The notes beneath the pieces are model-generated. The model saw only the letters and a list, made by a program, of their open reading frames with translations, ran no database searches and was not told where the DNA came from. The position numbers and the translations under genes are program-made. DNA of 64,000 nucleotides from Trichoplax adhaerens (Eukaryota > Placozoa > Uniplacotomia > Trichoplacea > Trichoplacidae): contig NW_002060949.1 of the NCBI RefSeq assembly GCF_000150275.1, positions 803,836-867,835 on the forward strand, given 5' to 3'. Positions 13,501 through 28,702 of this stretch are shown here, piece after piece. How positions within the stretch are numbered: the stretch's first letter is position 1; each line of letters begins with the position of its first letter.

Positions 13501-16052
13501 GATACTTGATTGATCGAACTGTACCATTGTTGGTACCAGCAAATAACATTTTGCCGCTATGAGAAATAGCTACTTGTGTAAATACAGCATCTCCAGCATG
13601 AATATCACGAAGAATTTGAGAATCGCAAATTTCTTTTAGCGTATGATCAGTTCCAACAGCATAGATAACCTTCCCCTCAGGTGATACGGTTACATCTGTA
13701 TAGCTACAAGATTTCAAGACACTTTCTCCTTCACGTTTACTTGTGAAAACGGACCACTCATACACAGCTCCATCCATACCACATGAGATGATACTTCCAT
13801 CATCGATACTCCAACGTACTGAGCGTACCTTTAAAATTTTTTAAAATGAAAGTTTTCAATATCTGTACAGTATATAAATACATATATATGATAACGTATC
13901 GATTCTGTTAATTTAATTATCAGATAAATTACCTTTCCATTATGTCCTTTTAGGTTAGTAACGTTATCAAAAGTTGTTGTTGAATAAACTTGGATAACAT
14001 TACCATGTACGGCAGCAAAGAGGTGACCTCCATTACTAAATGAGCACTGTAGACGGCAAATTAAATAGAAACTCAATAAGATAAATAAACTTAACACACA
14101 GCCTGGTAAGTGTTTATTGTTGATATTATATCGTATATGCTGTACAAACGTATAAACCAGAAATTGCAAAAGAGTATTAGGTAGCAGTTATGAAAAGTTA
14201 CCTCGCGACAACCACGGATAGTAAATTCACGAAATGTGCGAATATCGTCAATTAAAAGATTCATCAGACGTAATTTATCACTGAATCCGACTAAAATGTA
14301 TAAGCCTGAAGGATGGACAGCTACACTGAAGGCTTCTTCCTGAAAGTCCTTATGCAATTCTAACATTCTATTGTATTATGGTTGAGAATCGTTAGTAAAA
14401 TATGGTTAACTTTGAAATCATTTTTCATAGAGAAATAAGACTTGATAGAAAATGAAACTTACCCAGATTCAAAATTCCAGATCCTAACTGACTTATCCAT
14501 AGAGCATGTTGCAATTAAAGGTTTGCGTATACATGTATCCATGCCAGTTATTGCATCACGATGAAAGGGAAATGTTAAGACATCAAACCGCGGTATATCA
14601 CCCTAAAAGAAGTTAAAAAATTAATTTAGGCGATGTTGCTATCCTATATTACAGTTATTGATCAATAAATCAGCAAATGTCTATCTACCTTTGATATATC
14701 AGCTGTAGATACAACAACTGTATAAAGTTGATTGTCGCTAGTGCTACAAATCAAGTTTTCTTCCGATGGGCTTAAAGCTAAATGTTTTATTTCAGGGATG
14801 CTTGAATCAGGAGTATCGGCATGCTGAGTATCAATTGGAAGCCTAATTTCTTTCAATTTTTTATAGGAATCTCTTTCTTCACCTTTTTCAAATATATAAG
14901 CCGCACCACTGGCTGTACAACAAATAAAGCCCTTTTCATATGTAACGATATCATTAATTGGAGTTTTATCTTCATGTTTAGCATCAGTTATCTGATCTAT
15001 CGTTGGCCTATGCATTGTAGAAAGTAACAAATATTAGCAATATTCATTAGAGAGGCATTTATCTCTCATGTTTTATGACCATGATATATATATACGTATA
15101 TATATACTGTATATATTTTTAAGATAGCATGAGTGATTTATTAGGATTATTCTATTACTCAAAAATTATTGCCGATATACCTCGATTTAAAATCTGATGC
15201 AGAGGTAGTAAGTGTAAATTCATTTTTTAGCTCGCCAGCTTCGAAAAGGAATAATCGACCTTCGTCCGTACCAACAATGACTTTATCTTCCGTAACCCAT
15301 GACTGGCATAGGTAATTGTGCGGTTCCATTTTCAAGAAAGCGAATTGTTTAAGATTACCTTCACTGTAGCGAAATAGCTTAAATATACCATTGCCAATAA
15401 CACATAATTGTGTATTATCCTGTGGGTTGAAGGTTACCTTTATTTTGAAGAAATGAAATGTTAATTCTTTTTAAAACGAAGGCTATCGTTATTATGGAAG
15501 TCATGTTAACAACGTATTGTATTATATTGAGATTGAAATAGTCTAATTTAAAATATATTGTAGACATGTTATGGTATTACTAACTTGATAAATTGGTGCA
15601 CTTTGTTGATTTGTTGTTTTCGTTGTGGCCATTACTTTGGACTTTTCCCATGTCCAATACAGTAATGTCCAATCGGGTTTTCCTCCTTGTGATGCTAAAT
15701 ATTTTGAATCTGGAGAGAATGCCAAACTAACATATTCGCCGAAGTTGTGATCTGCACTACTAAGAATCTTTCTTCGTTTCAAAGTATGTAAATCATAAAT
15801 GGTAATAGTTGGTTTATCGCCTCGTTCGGCGATAGCAATATAGCGACGATTAGGACTGATAGCAATTGCAGTCATGCCTTGGCTTTTATCAGAGCCAAGG
15901 ATAAATCGTTGAGATTTCTGATCGATATGGTATAAAATACAGTTTGAACCAGCAGGATAAATAACAGTTTGCTCGTCGAGAAAGTTGACATTACTAGTCA
16001 CTCCGCCTTTGATACCAAAGACGAAGCGATGCGATACAACAGCAGTTGCCAT
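10529..16052 (-). CDS. CFAP57: CFAP57 (WDR65) paralogue B, ciliary WD40/coiled-coil protein
   Basis: Second complete CFAP57 gene. Exons: 15585..16052, 15181..15437, 14689..15007, 14463..14602, 14202..14367, 13933..14046, 13442..13828, 13194..13355, 12854..13103, 12690..12769, 12488..12598, 12221..12394, 11977..12135, 11747..11890, 11489..11605, 11222..11353, 10948..11091, 10529..10837. They give 1210 residues. Sixteen of 18 exons match copy A in length to the base; only exon 3 (319 against 322) and the last exon (309 against 321) differ. An upstream in-frame ATG at 16085 would add 11 residues. I chose 16052 because [13 protein letters not shown] aligns with copy A's start and gives exon 1 the same 468 bases. 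WD40-like blades come first, then a long coiled coil. Introns are generally shorter than in copy A. Both frames are intact, so neither copy looks like a pseudogene. Confidence 0.93.
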
Positions 16053-16326
16053 GATGAAATCCTTGGAATTAACGGTGTTGGCCAATTACTGTTAAGATTT
16101 TTTAAATTATATTAATGATACGTAATTTAACGATCGATGGTAGGATTCCTGTACAACGTAAGATGAGTTAATTCAAATTTTTTAAAGAGAAAAATAAATT
16201 CAAGGAAGTACTGAATGTATGTAGTTGTAGGGTATTTTAACTCCTATTACTCTTACTATTGAACGTTAGCAATATACGAATAATTCAGTGGAATGACTTT
16301 ATATCTTGAAACGCTTTACAGAAGAA

Positions 16327-16345
16327 CATAGCAACGGTTGCTATG
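16327..16345. promoter_or_regulatory. everted X-box half-site palindrome upstream of CFAP57 copy B
   Basis: CATAGCAAC-G-GTTGCTATG is a perfect 9-bp inverted repeat around one base. It contains the two X-box half-sites (AGCAAC and GTTGCT) in everted order, opposite to a canonical X-box. It lies about 275 bases upstream of copy B's start codon, close to the X-box distance in copy A. Function is speculative. Confidence 0.3.
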
Positions 16346-16390
16346 AATTTGATATTTTCATAATACTGTCCTTTACCGTAAACTCAGATC

Positions 16391-16536
16391 TAACTGTACT
16401 GTACACTGTACACTGTACAAGTGTACTGTACATTGTACAAGTGTACTGTACAGTACAGTATTACAGTATAATAGTACTGTACCTTCACTGCGAAATACAG
16501 TACTGTACTGAACGGTACCAATGAAACCTACGTACA
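16391..16536. repeat. GTACTGTACAGTAC palindrome cluster
   Basis: Overlapping self-complementary words (GTACTGTAC, GTACACTGTAC, CTGTACAGTACAG) fill this stretch. The same words recur at 18010-18126, inside the 31.4-32.7 kb minisatellite, and at 54.9-56.1 kb. Both strands read alike, so spurious reading frames rich in Tyr, Cys, Thr, Val and Leu arise in it. Confidence 0.75.
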
Positions 16537-16559
16537 GTACGGTATCTTCAGTAGAGTCA

Positions 16560-16690
16560 TGGACTGCTACGGTAGAACTGCAGAAGAAGACCTGGGCTGA
16601 TCACTCTTGGACGGACAGACGCTTTTGACCTCATCTGGTCATAATATTGTCTTCTTCTAGTAGTCCCATGTAGACCTGAGAAAGGTTCGG
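16560..16690. repeat. dispersed repeat relic, related to sequence near 56.0-56.35 kb
   Basis: CTCTTGGACGGACAGAC followed by GACCTCATCTGGT and GTCTTCTTCTAGTAGTCC recurs in altered form at 55970-56025 (CTCTTGGATGGACAGAC) and at 56267-56345 (GACCTCATTTGGT, GTCTTCTTCTAGCAGTCC). All copies lie beside GTAC palindrome clusters, which suggests one non-autonomous element or satellite family. No transposase is seen. Confidence 0.45.
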
Positions 16691-17039
16691 TTCAAACCGT
16701 TTGATCTATATACTCCCATGGTCCAGTTTATCGTAGCAGCGAATTTGGATATCTGTTGCGGACGGTATAATGTACAGTTGCACGTATATGCTACAGTTGG
16801 AATAAGCAGTAAAATGAGCTTTCACATTATTAGGAAAGCGAACGACAGTTTCTGTCTCTCTCTCTTTCGTTTTTTTTAGCTGATGTAGTGCAGTGTTCGA
16901 TGGTTTGAGTCGCAGATTCAGATTCTGGTAGATACTAGATACAGTAGTATGATAGAATTTAGAAACACGAGTACAGTATAATTATACTAAATGGAGAGTC
17001 CTGCTGTGAACTATGAATGGTTGTCCAAGGACTTAACAT

Positions 17040-17250
17040 GCTATCATCATCATCATTATCATCATATGCTGTACTAAATATATTAAAATAATTTTGTGTC
17101 GCTTGCGTAACCCTTATCCAGACCAATCAGAACGTACGATATACGACCAATTTAAATACCACTGTCATCATCATCATCATCATATATATATAAATAATTT
17201 TCCCTATATATGAAAATAATTTTGTGTCGCGTGCGTAATCACTATGCATA
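17040..17250. repeat. ATC-triplet microsatellite within a two-copy direct repeat
   Basis: ATC/CAT triplet runs at 17042-17067 and 17162-17182 are each followed by ATAATTTTGTGTCGC and a near-identical GYGTAA tail (about 17090 and 17216). The period is about 126 bases. It reads as one duplicated segment carrying a triplet repeat. Confidence 0.55.
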
Positions 17251-17793
17251 TTTTCGCCAGCGAAGTCGGCGGACTCAAACTCGTATCTATTAAAGTTTCT
17301 TCCTCATTAGTGATCTTTTTGTCGATTTCTGGACTATCACTGGATAATAGCTATAGTATAGCTTGGGAGCTAAAGAGTTAATAATTAAGATTATTTCATT
17401 TTATCGGGGTGATTTATTGGCAATATTAAATTTCTATATTGTAATTTATATCACTTCCTAGTATGTAGTTCACGTTAATTTTTCTGGTTATTGCGACAAG
17501 ATCTGCAGTCCAATCGCAATTTCGAATTCATATAATATAAAGTTTCTAAATTTTTAATTCAACGATGTTTTGATCGACCTTCGGTCGATTACCTACTTAC
17601 TAAGTACTGTTATTATGATTTAATCGAGTATCTGACCACTGATCATGATGCGGGTATACTGTACACTGTACAGTTACACTACAGTATTATTTTCCATTAC
17701 ATTAATGTGCGTAGAACATGACTTAGTAAGTATAGAAACTACAGCTGTAATGTGCTCTGCAGTCTATCAGGAGTCCACGATTGGATGAAGAGG

Positions 17794-17940
17794 TCTTCTA
17801 CTGGTTGCAACAGCGTAACGACTTACTCAAAGAGTGCATGCCTTATTTAATAATTTGCAAAGTTGAAGTTATCTTCTACTGGTTGCAACAGCGTAACGAC
17901 TTACTCAAAGAGTGAATGCCTTATTTAATAAATTGCAAGA
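17794..17940. repeat. 78-bp tandem duplication
   Basis: The segment starting TCTTCTACTGGTTGCAACAG at 17794 repeats at 17872 with only a few changes (for example GTGCATGCC against GTGAATGCC). Short GCAAGAAACAGCT repeats follow. It is non-coding and close to AMPK's promoter side. Confidence 0.75.
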
Positions 17941-18009
17941 AACAGCTAAATTGCAAGAAACAGCTATCAGCAAGAAACAGCTATCAAACTAGAAACCACT
18001 CCTGAAACT

Positions 18010-18126
18010 AGAATGTTCGTACAGTCACGTACACTCGTACAGTACTGTACACTGTACAGTACTGTGTACTCTGTATTGTAACAATGGCAAGTCACGTACT
18101 GTACTGTACAGTACAGTGTACAGTAC
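18010..18126. repeat. GTAC palindrome cluster
   Basis: Dense CAGTACTGTAC and GTACAGTGTACAGTAC words, self-complementary and about 480 bases upstream of the AMPK alpha start. Same word family as 16391-16536. Confidence 0.65.
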
Positions 18127-18567
18127 TAGATGAAACAAGAAATATCAAATTGTACTGTACTGTACATTACCGAGATTAATAAATGACTGTTCAAGTGTCA
18201 ACACGATGGCCAGCATGAGCAGGTGTTTTACTGGTGTTGCACCAAAAGAGATTGTGGATGCATATGTTTAATTCAACATACACACATAGCTGCACTGAGA
18301 GGATTATGGTAGAAAAATCTTTCCCATTTTTTAACTGTTTGGATTGATGGATTAATAACTTATATGATTATTAAAGCGATACGAGCTTAGGCTAATACAA
18401 CCCTTCATCATCGTACTGTACTGTATATCGACAATTGTTTACGGCAGATTTTTGATTGCCCCGTGGTTATTAGCTGTCTTGGTGGTTGTTGATGTAAACT
18501 CCAATCGCCGTCATTCTGATCAAGTTGGTTGATTGATTTTAGAGCAATATTGTATTTGGATCGTTAG

Positions 18568-23378
<4,811 letters not shown>

Positions 23379-26300
23379 TGTAATTATCGTAGAATTTTAC
23401 AAAGTGCTGACTTAAATTAATGGGTAGACTGTTACCGTCGTCGTCATTCATGTACTTTTATGATATGCAAAATTAAGATTGTATATCTTATATAAGTGAT
23501 TAGTTACTTGCAATAGTGGATGGAGTAATTGATCACTATACACGTATTTTCAGCTACCTACTCCCATCACAGACTGTGGTGGTTAAATTGTGTCCAAATC
23601 GAGAAATTATAATAGGTTATTATTGGGAAGATATATTATGTACTTTACAGAATGCATAAATGCTTGAGTTGAAATAGTTAAAAAATTGACCATTTCTCGA
23701 TATGGGCTCAAAAATCAATGTACAATGACGGTATTGATAACAATTTAAAAAAACATACGTGCATTTACAGTAAATTACAATAGAATCTACCAGATCTCCA
23801 CTTTTATGATTTGTGATCAACAAATGTCGTTGGATTAAATAAATACTATATACATATTACTGGATATGAGCATGTACAGTACGATAACTCCTTGGAATAG
23901 CCACATTTAATACACGATTATTGGATGATTTGCTAATAAATGAACAACCTTTAATACTTGTTACTGTTTGTTAATCTTTGCTTACTGTATGAAAACTTTA
24001 ATTGGCTCTGATAAAATCATTGAAGGCGTAATATTATTTGTTTGAAATAAAACAATAATTTACTCAGTTTATTAGTCCATGCTTTATTCTTACACTCGTC
24101 TTAATGGCAAAACTTTATTGCGGTAATTTGAAAATTATATAAATAATTCATTGTAGTTGTAGCGTAAAATTAAACTTTGTTATTGAATAAGTTACAACAC
24201 TACAATTACTGTCTCGATATTATGGCTAGACTACTAAAGCTCAAGTATTCGTGCATAATTAGGCACTCTGCGTATCAAAATACCGTACGTTCTTGACCTT
24301 GCACACTGTAGAGTTTTAAAATGCCTAAATAAGATCTTAACTGATACCCAAAGTACAGTATCATATTCAGTTGCATTATCGGCTCAACAACTATAATTAA
24401 TAGTAAAATTAGTACCAATCGGTGACTAGGCATTCTGATGTAACAGCAAGAATAAAGCTTTCTAAAGATTCAGTTTAGTAAGATGATAATTAGGAATTCA
24501 TAACTGGCAAATACCATGGCATTGCCATATTGCTAGCGAACGTACTCTACAAAATTGTATCATTTATAATTATGTGCAGTATATGCATAGACTAAAAAAT
24601 TATATTTAACTTTGTAACACAGATTTACTTTTTTAAGTTGAAGTTTGAGGTATACTTGACAAATGGTTACTGTTTAGATCATTTTCAATACAGTAGTTTA
24701 GATAACTGATTTGAATTTTCTCAACTATTATTTTATTACCGAAATCTATCAGAACTACTATAAAAACAGCGGAAATTGATATGCGTACTAAATGCCAAAT
24801 TTACAAGAAAATTGCTATTTTAACATTAACCTATTATATGTATAAGTTTGTTTGTAGCATATACTGACTAAATGGCGTTAGTTAGAATTAAATTACTACA
24901 CTTTTAAATGATATCAAATAAGTTTTATAGTATGCCAATCCAACTTTTGATCACTAAGCAAGATTTCAATTGGGGAATTTTACAAATGTTTCTACAGAAG
25001 CAAAAATTATAACCTTGAACATTAACGTTCTAGGATATTGCCTATAATAAAGGTTTAATTTACTGCTTAATAGCACCAATATTAGTAATATCTATTAAAC
25101 TATCTATTCTATGATTTATTGTTATTTATCATGCAATTGTCCTTGTAATCGGCTATACTACACTTGCCTCCTTATAAAAGTAACTGTAAAAATGAAAATA
25201 GCTGCATTATTAGTTGGTAAGGCAATTCATTATTGACATCTTATTATAGGGCATACAGTTATCTACTCAATTTTTTTCAAGAGATTTTTACACAGGCATG
25301 TAATTAAAAGAACGATTTATATCATGTAAATTTACGCTTTATTATATCATGATAAAACTGAAATGTTTTTACATCTACTTGATTACTCTTATGTTATTTT
25401 GATATTGCGATCCTGGCTATAATATCGTATCGGGTTTAAGAATATAGTCATATTGCTATTATTGCTAAAAAATACAGAATGGATTTGAGCTTAGTTCTTT
25501 CATAAAAATTTAATATGCAGTATAAATTAATAACAGACCTAATGAAGCATCTTTGATATTATTATTGGATGAACAGATGTTTCATATTATCGTAATTATT
25601 GCGGTATTTCAGACGCTGTACAATATGATATGAATTATCTGAATACTTGAAATTAGATTTCACTTCTGATTGAAATTGCTCCACGTTATCTATTTGATAA
25701 AATTAAAAGTTATAATTAACTTCTGTTACTAAAATTAGTAGCCTAAATTTGATGTAAAGTGTTTCTTGAAATTTTTTGCGAAACTATCATTACAACTAGT
25801 AAGAATACAGTATACATCATTTAGGAAAGGGACATTAGCTTTTATATATCATTTACTTTTCTGGCATTAATATAAGTTAATGTTAACACCTATTGTATTA
25901 CAGTATTTGAAGGGACTAATATAGACCAACTATTATACAACGGTCCAGATAACGATTATTTAAAAGTGTGAAAATTTTGCGATGGCACTGGATATTTGTA
26001 GAAAAGTTTTGAATTAGTTTATGTAATACTGATCGTTTTTAATACATCTGCTATAGCGATTATCACTGGTATTCCAGACACCTGGAATCTTGATTAGCGG
26101 TAGCTTATAGCTGCATAAGTACTATTAATAATTAATACTATATCTTTGCGGATATTCTTGATTATATTGTTGGAAAGATTTTTAAAATTTATCATCGTTT
26201 ATCGATTACTATAGTTAGCTTAAGTTAGCGAATAATAAGATAGACTTGATAGAATTTCTTGCCCTACTGTACTTTTACGATATTTTAATACATAGCTATG

Positions 26301-28369
26301 AAATGAAGAATAGGTATACCGTACACTCGTGTTTTACACACATACGTATATACAATTATATAGGACAATTTGTTCAGTCAATATCAAATTAAAGGTAGTT
26401 ATCCCATCCAGTCTACTTCTATATTCGATAGTTTAGTCAATTAACAATTAGGCGCATTTAGCCATTGCCTAGATAGTTCCTGTTTGCTAATTAAATCGTT
26501 GATGATAGTTATTGTAATTATTATAAACCATCAAGACGCCATAGTAAGGTATGTAATTATAACCAAGTGTTATCTTTTTAATTGATTTATAATTTAGCTA
26601 GCCATAACAATAACATGACGAGCCTTGTATATCATAATATTTTAACCACCCGGTGATTGCCCTTTCAACTAACGATATTTGATCCGCTAAGTCGAATATC
26701 GCTTTTAGTTTATTTAAAATTGACATAGAATTCAAGTTAGATTGTGCGTTGATGATTTTGGTTATCGTTAGAGTCAGTACGATAATGTTGAATCGCAACA
26801 GGTCAGCAGTGTAGTAAACAGTACGTTTATATTCGTATTGATCAGGTATTTTTGATAATAGTCATCGCGATGATTCTTAGTGTGGCCGTAGAATAGTGGT
26901 ATAAACAATTCAAATGATATGTTGTTACTGTTGTATCATTGTAATTCATTATATATATTCGTGTATATAGGCTTCATTACTTCAAGAGTTGTTAAAAGTA
27001 TTATATATATCTATACACATATACACAAAAAGGAAGGAGAGGAACGATACTAAGAAGCAAAATAAGTTATCTGCAGAAGATTTCATTTTCTTCGCACGAA
27101 GTAACCCGTTATCCATGATAGCTTAGCTGTCATGGATAGTAAGTACCAATGTAGACAATTTCAATCGATTACTATCTAGAAAATAGTGCCAATAACAAGG
27201 ACATACTCGTAACGTCCTATTTCTACTTATACCTCACTCAGTTGAAAAGTGAAGAACAGGGACATCTCTGTCGAAGCTCATATCCAGTCCCGAGTCATTT
27301 CTTATTTAATCAGAGTAAATAATACGAGAATTTGATTTAGATGTCCCTATAATGATTATAAAGAGCTAAAGTAATTTCTACAAATTGGAGCTATGCAATT
27401 GATATTTTCATAACAATAGACCAAGCATTACTTGGAGGAGGGTATTATCACTTCGTGCGTCATCGACTGTGCGACAATAAATGTAAACAATTTACAATAG
27501 ATGGAATAGAATAACAATTGTTAGACAGAAACACTAGCGATGCGGTTATTGGTTTTTTATTTTGTCTTAAAATTGATTGCAGAAGATAGAGGGGAAAAAT
27601 TAAAAGAAATAGAAATAAAGTGTGTAACACAGTTAGACAATCGACTCGTTATAGATCTTTGATCTTAAAAATTGAATCGATCCAGCCAACATTTATCCTC
27701 CCCTCCTTCTCCCAATACCGCAACATATCATCATCTTCATTTGCGATTTCGACTTTGAAATTGATTTAGTTTCTCTTACTTTTAACATTAAAATAAAGAG
27801 TAAGTGTCCATTAAAGAAATAGGATCGTGAAGAAAAAGGAAAAAGTGGGGGGAAAAAATACGGGACTTTCTTTAGATAACAAAAAAAAATTCAAGGCCTT
27901 CATTGACTTGATGAATTTTTCTCATTTGCCTTCTCTACTGTATATAGGCGTTGCTTGTTAGATCACTATTGTTGATTGTATACACGAATTGGATCATGAT
28001 TTTTTGTCTTATAGCCGCTAATGTCAATCATTATTATTTATTCGATCTGCTAACAGACTATTCATCAATGTACATATACGTTACTTTGTAACCATAACTG
28101 CACAGCGTTACCCTTCTAATGAGATGAATAGGCGTTCTTGCCTATATTCTATATAATAAAAGTTCCCCCCAAAAACGCATACACAACGGTCACATATTGT
28201 AAATATAATTATACGTCCACTTTTATTGATACAAGATTGCTTATGCATAACTTTGACTGTGTTACCGACATAGTCATTTTGATAGAGTATTCGTAGACTG
28301 TCATTTTTACATTTCTGTTTATCAAATAAATGCACTATAGGAGGCATTTAAATTTACAGCCAAGAAATT
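23379..28369. other. long AT-rich spacer
   Basis: It contains the AMPK 3' UTR. AATAAA at 23838-23843 is a candidate polyadenylation signal. I see only short chance frames, apart from a minus-strand PLA2-like frame at 26592-26798 and a hairpin at 27111-27137. No repeat array and no RNA gene was recognised. Confidence 0.5.
26592..26798 (-). pseudogene. possible secreted-PLA2-like exon or relic
   Basis: This minus-strand frame has no ATG at its left end. It begins with a hydrophobic stretch (RFNIIVLTLTITKIINAQ) like a signal peptide, and ends ERAITGW...GSSCYCYG then a stop. Thr-Gly followed by exactly 11 residues and then Cys-Tyr-Cys is the spacing of group I/II secreted phospholipase A2 just before its calcium loop. 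I found no following exon with the CC..HD catalytic motif in the next several hundred bases, and no good GT donor right after the motif. It could be an exon of a decayed gene or a coincidence. Confidence 0.2.
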
Positions 28370-28702
28370 AAAAGTTCAAAGCGCCCGTATTCAGCAAATC
28401 AAGTTGATCATATAAATCGAGGTGGAATTTTCCATTGGCTATTTCGTCCATCAATCATTGTAGCCATTTCTTCCTATCTGTTCTTGGTAGTAACAAAAAG
28501 AGGTGAGTAAATTGCTGGCTGTCTTTTATGCTCTCACTCTTTACATGTAACATTTTAGAAAGATTAACAATGACGTTACGAGAAGACTACTACGAAATTA
28601 AAGCTTTGTAATTTTTATTACATATTGATTGATTTAGGAGTAGAAAGTGTATTGTATTTTCTTCTATATCGCATCGCCGCTATCTCTACTCTATTAATGT
28701 GA
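28370..28702 (+). CDS. two orphan exons of an unidentified membrane protein (partial)
   Basis: Exon-like segment 28370..28502 follows TTTACAG and ends G|GTGAGT. Segment 28638..28702 follows GATTTAG, keeps the phase (G|GA) and ends TGA. Together they encode about 65 residues: a polar, basic N-terminal part (KSSKRPYSANQ), a hydrophobic segment after HWLFRP (SIIVAISSYLFLVV), then VLYFLLYRIAAISTLLM. That suggests two membrane-spanning segments. The frame is closed by TAA just upstream of the acceptor, so at least one earlier exon with the start codon is needed, and I did not find it. No family recognised. It may be a real small gene, a gene tail or a relic. Confidence 0.35.

Noticed and set aside
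16306-16524. Frame of 72 codons on the plus strand
   Set aside because: It reads through the GTACTGTAC palindrome cluster, giving Tyr/Cys/Val/Leu repeats; a composition artefact.
16682-16706. GGTTCAAACC resembling a tRNA B-box
   Set aside because: It is a local palindrome (CGGTTCAAACCG) and no cloverleaf or A-box can be drawn around it.
28108-28347. 79-codon minus-strand frame
   Set aside because: No ATG-based start in a coding context and no domain; antisense to the region just before the orphan exons.
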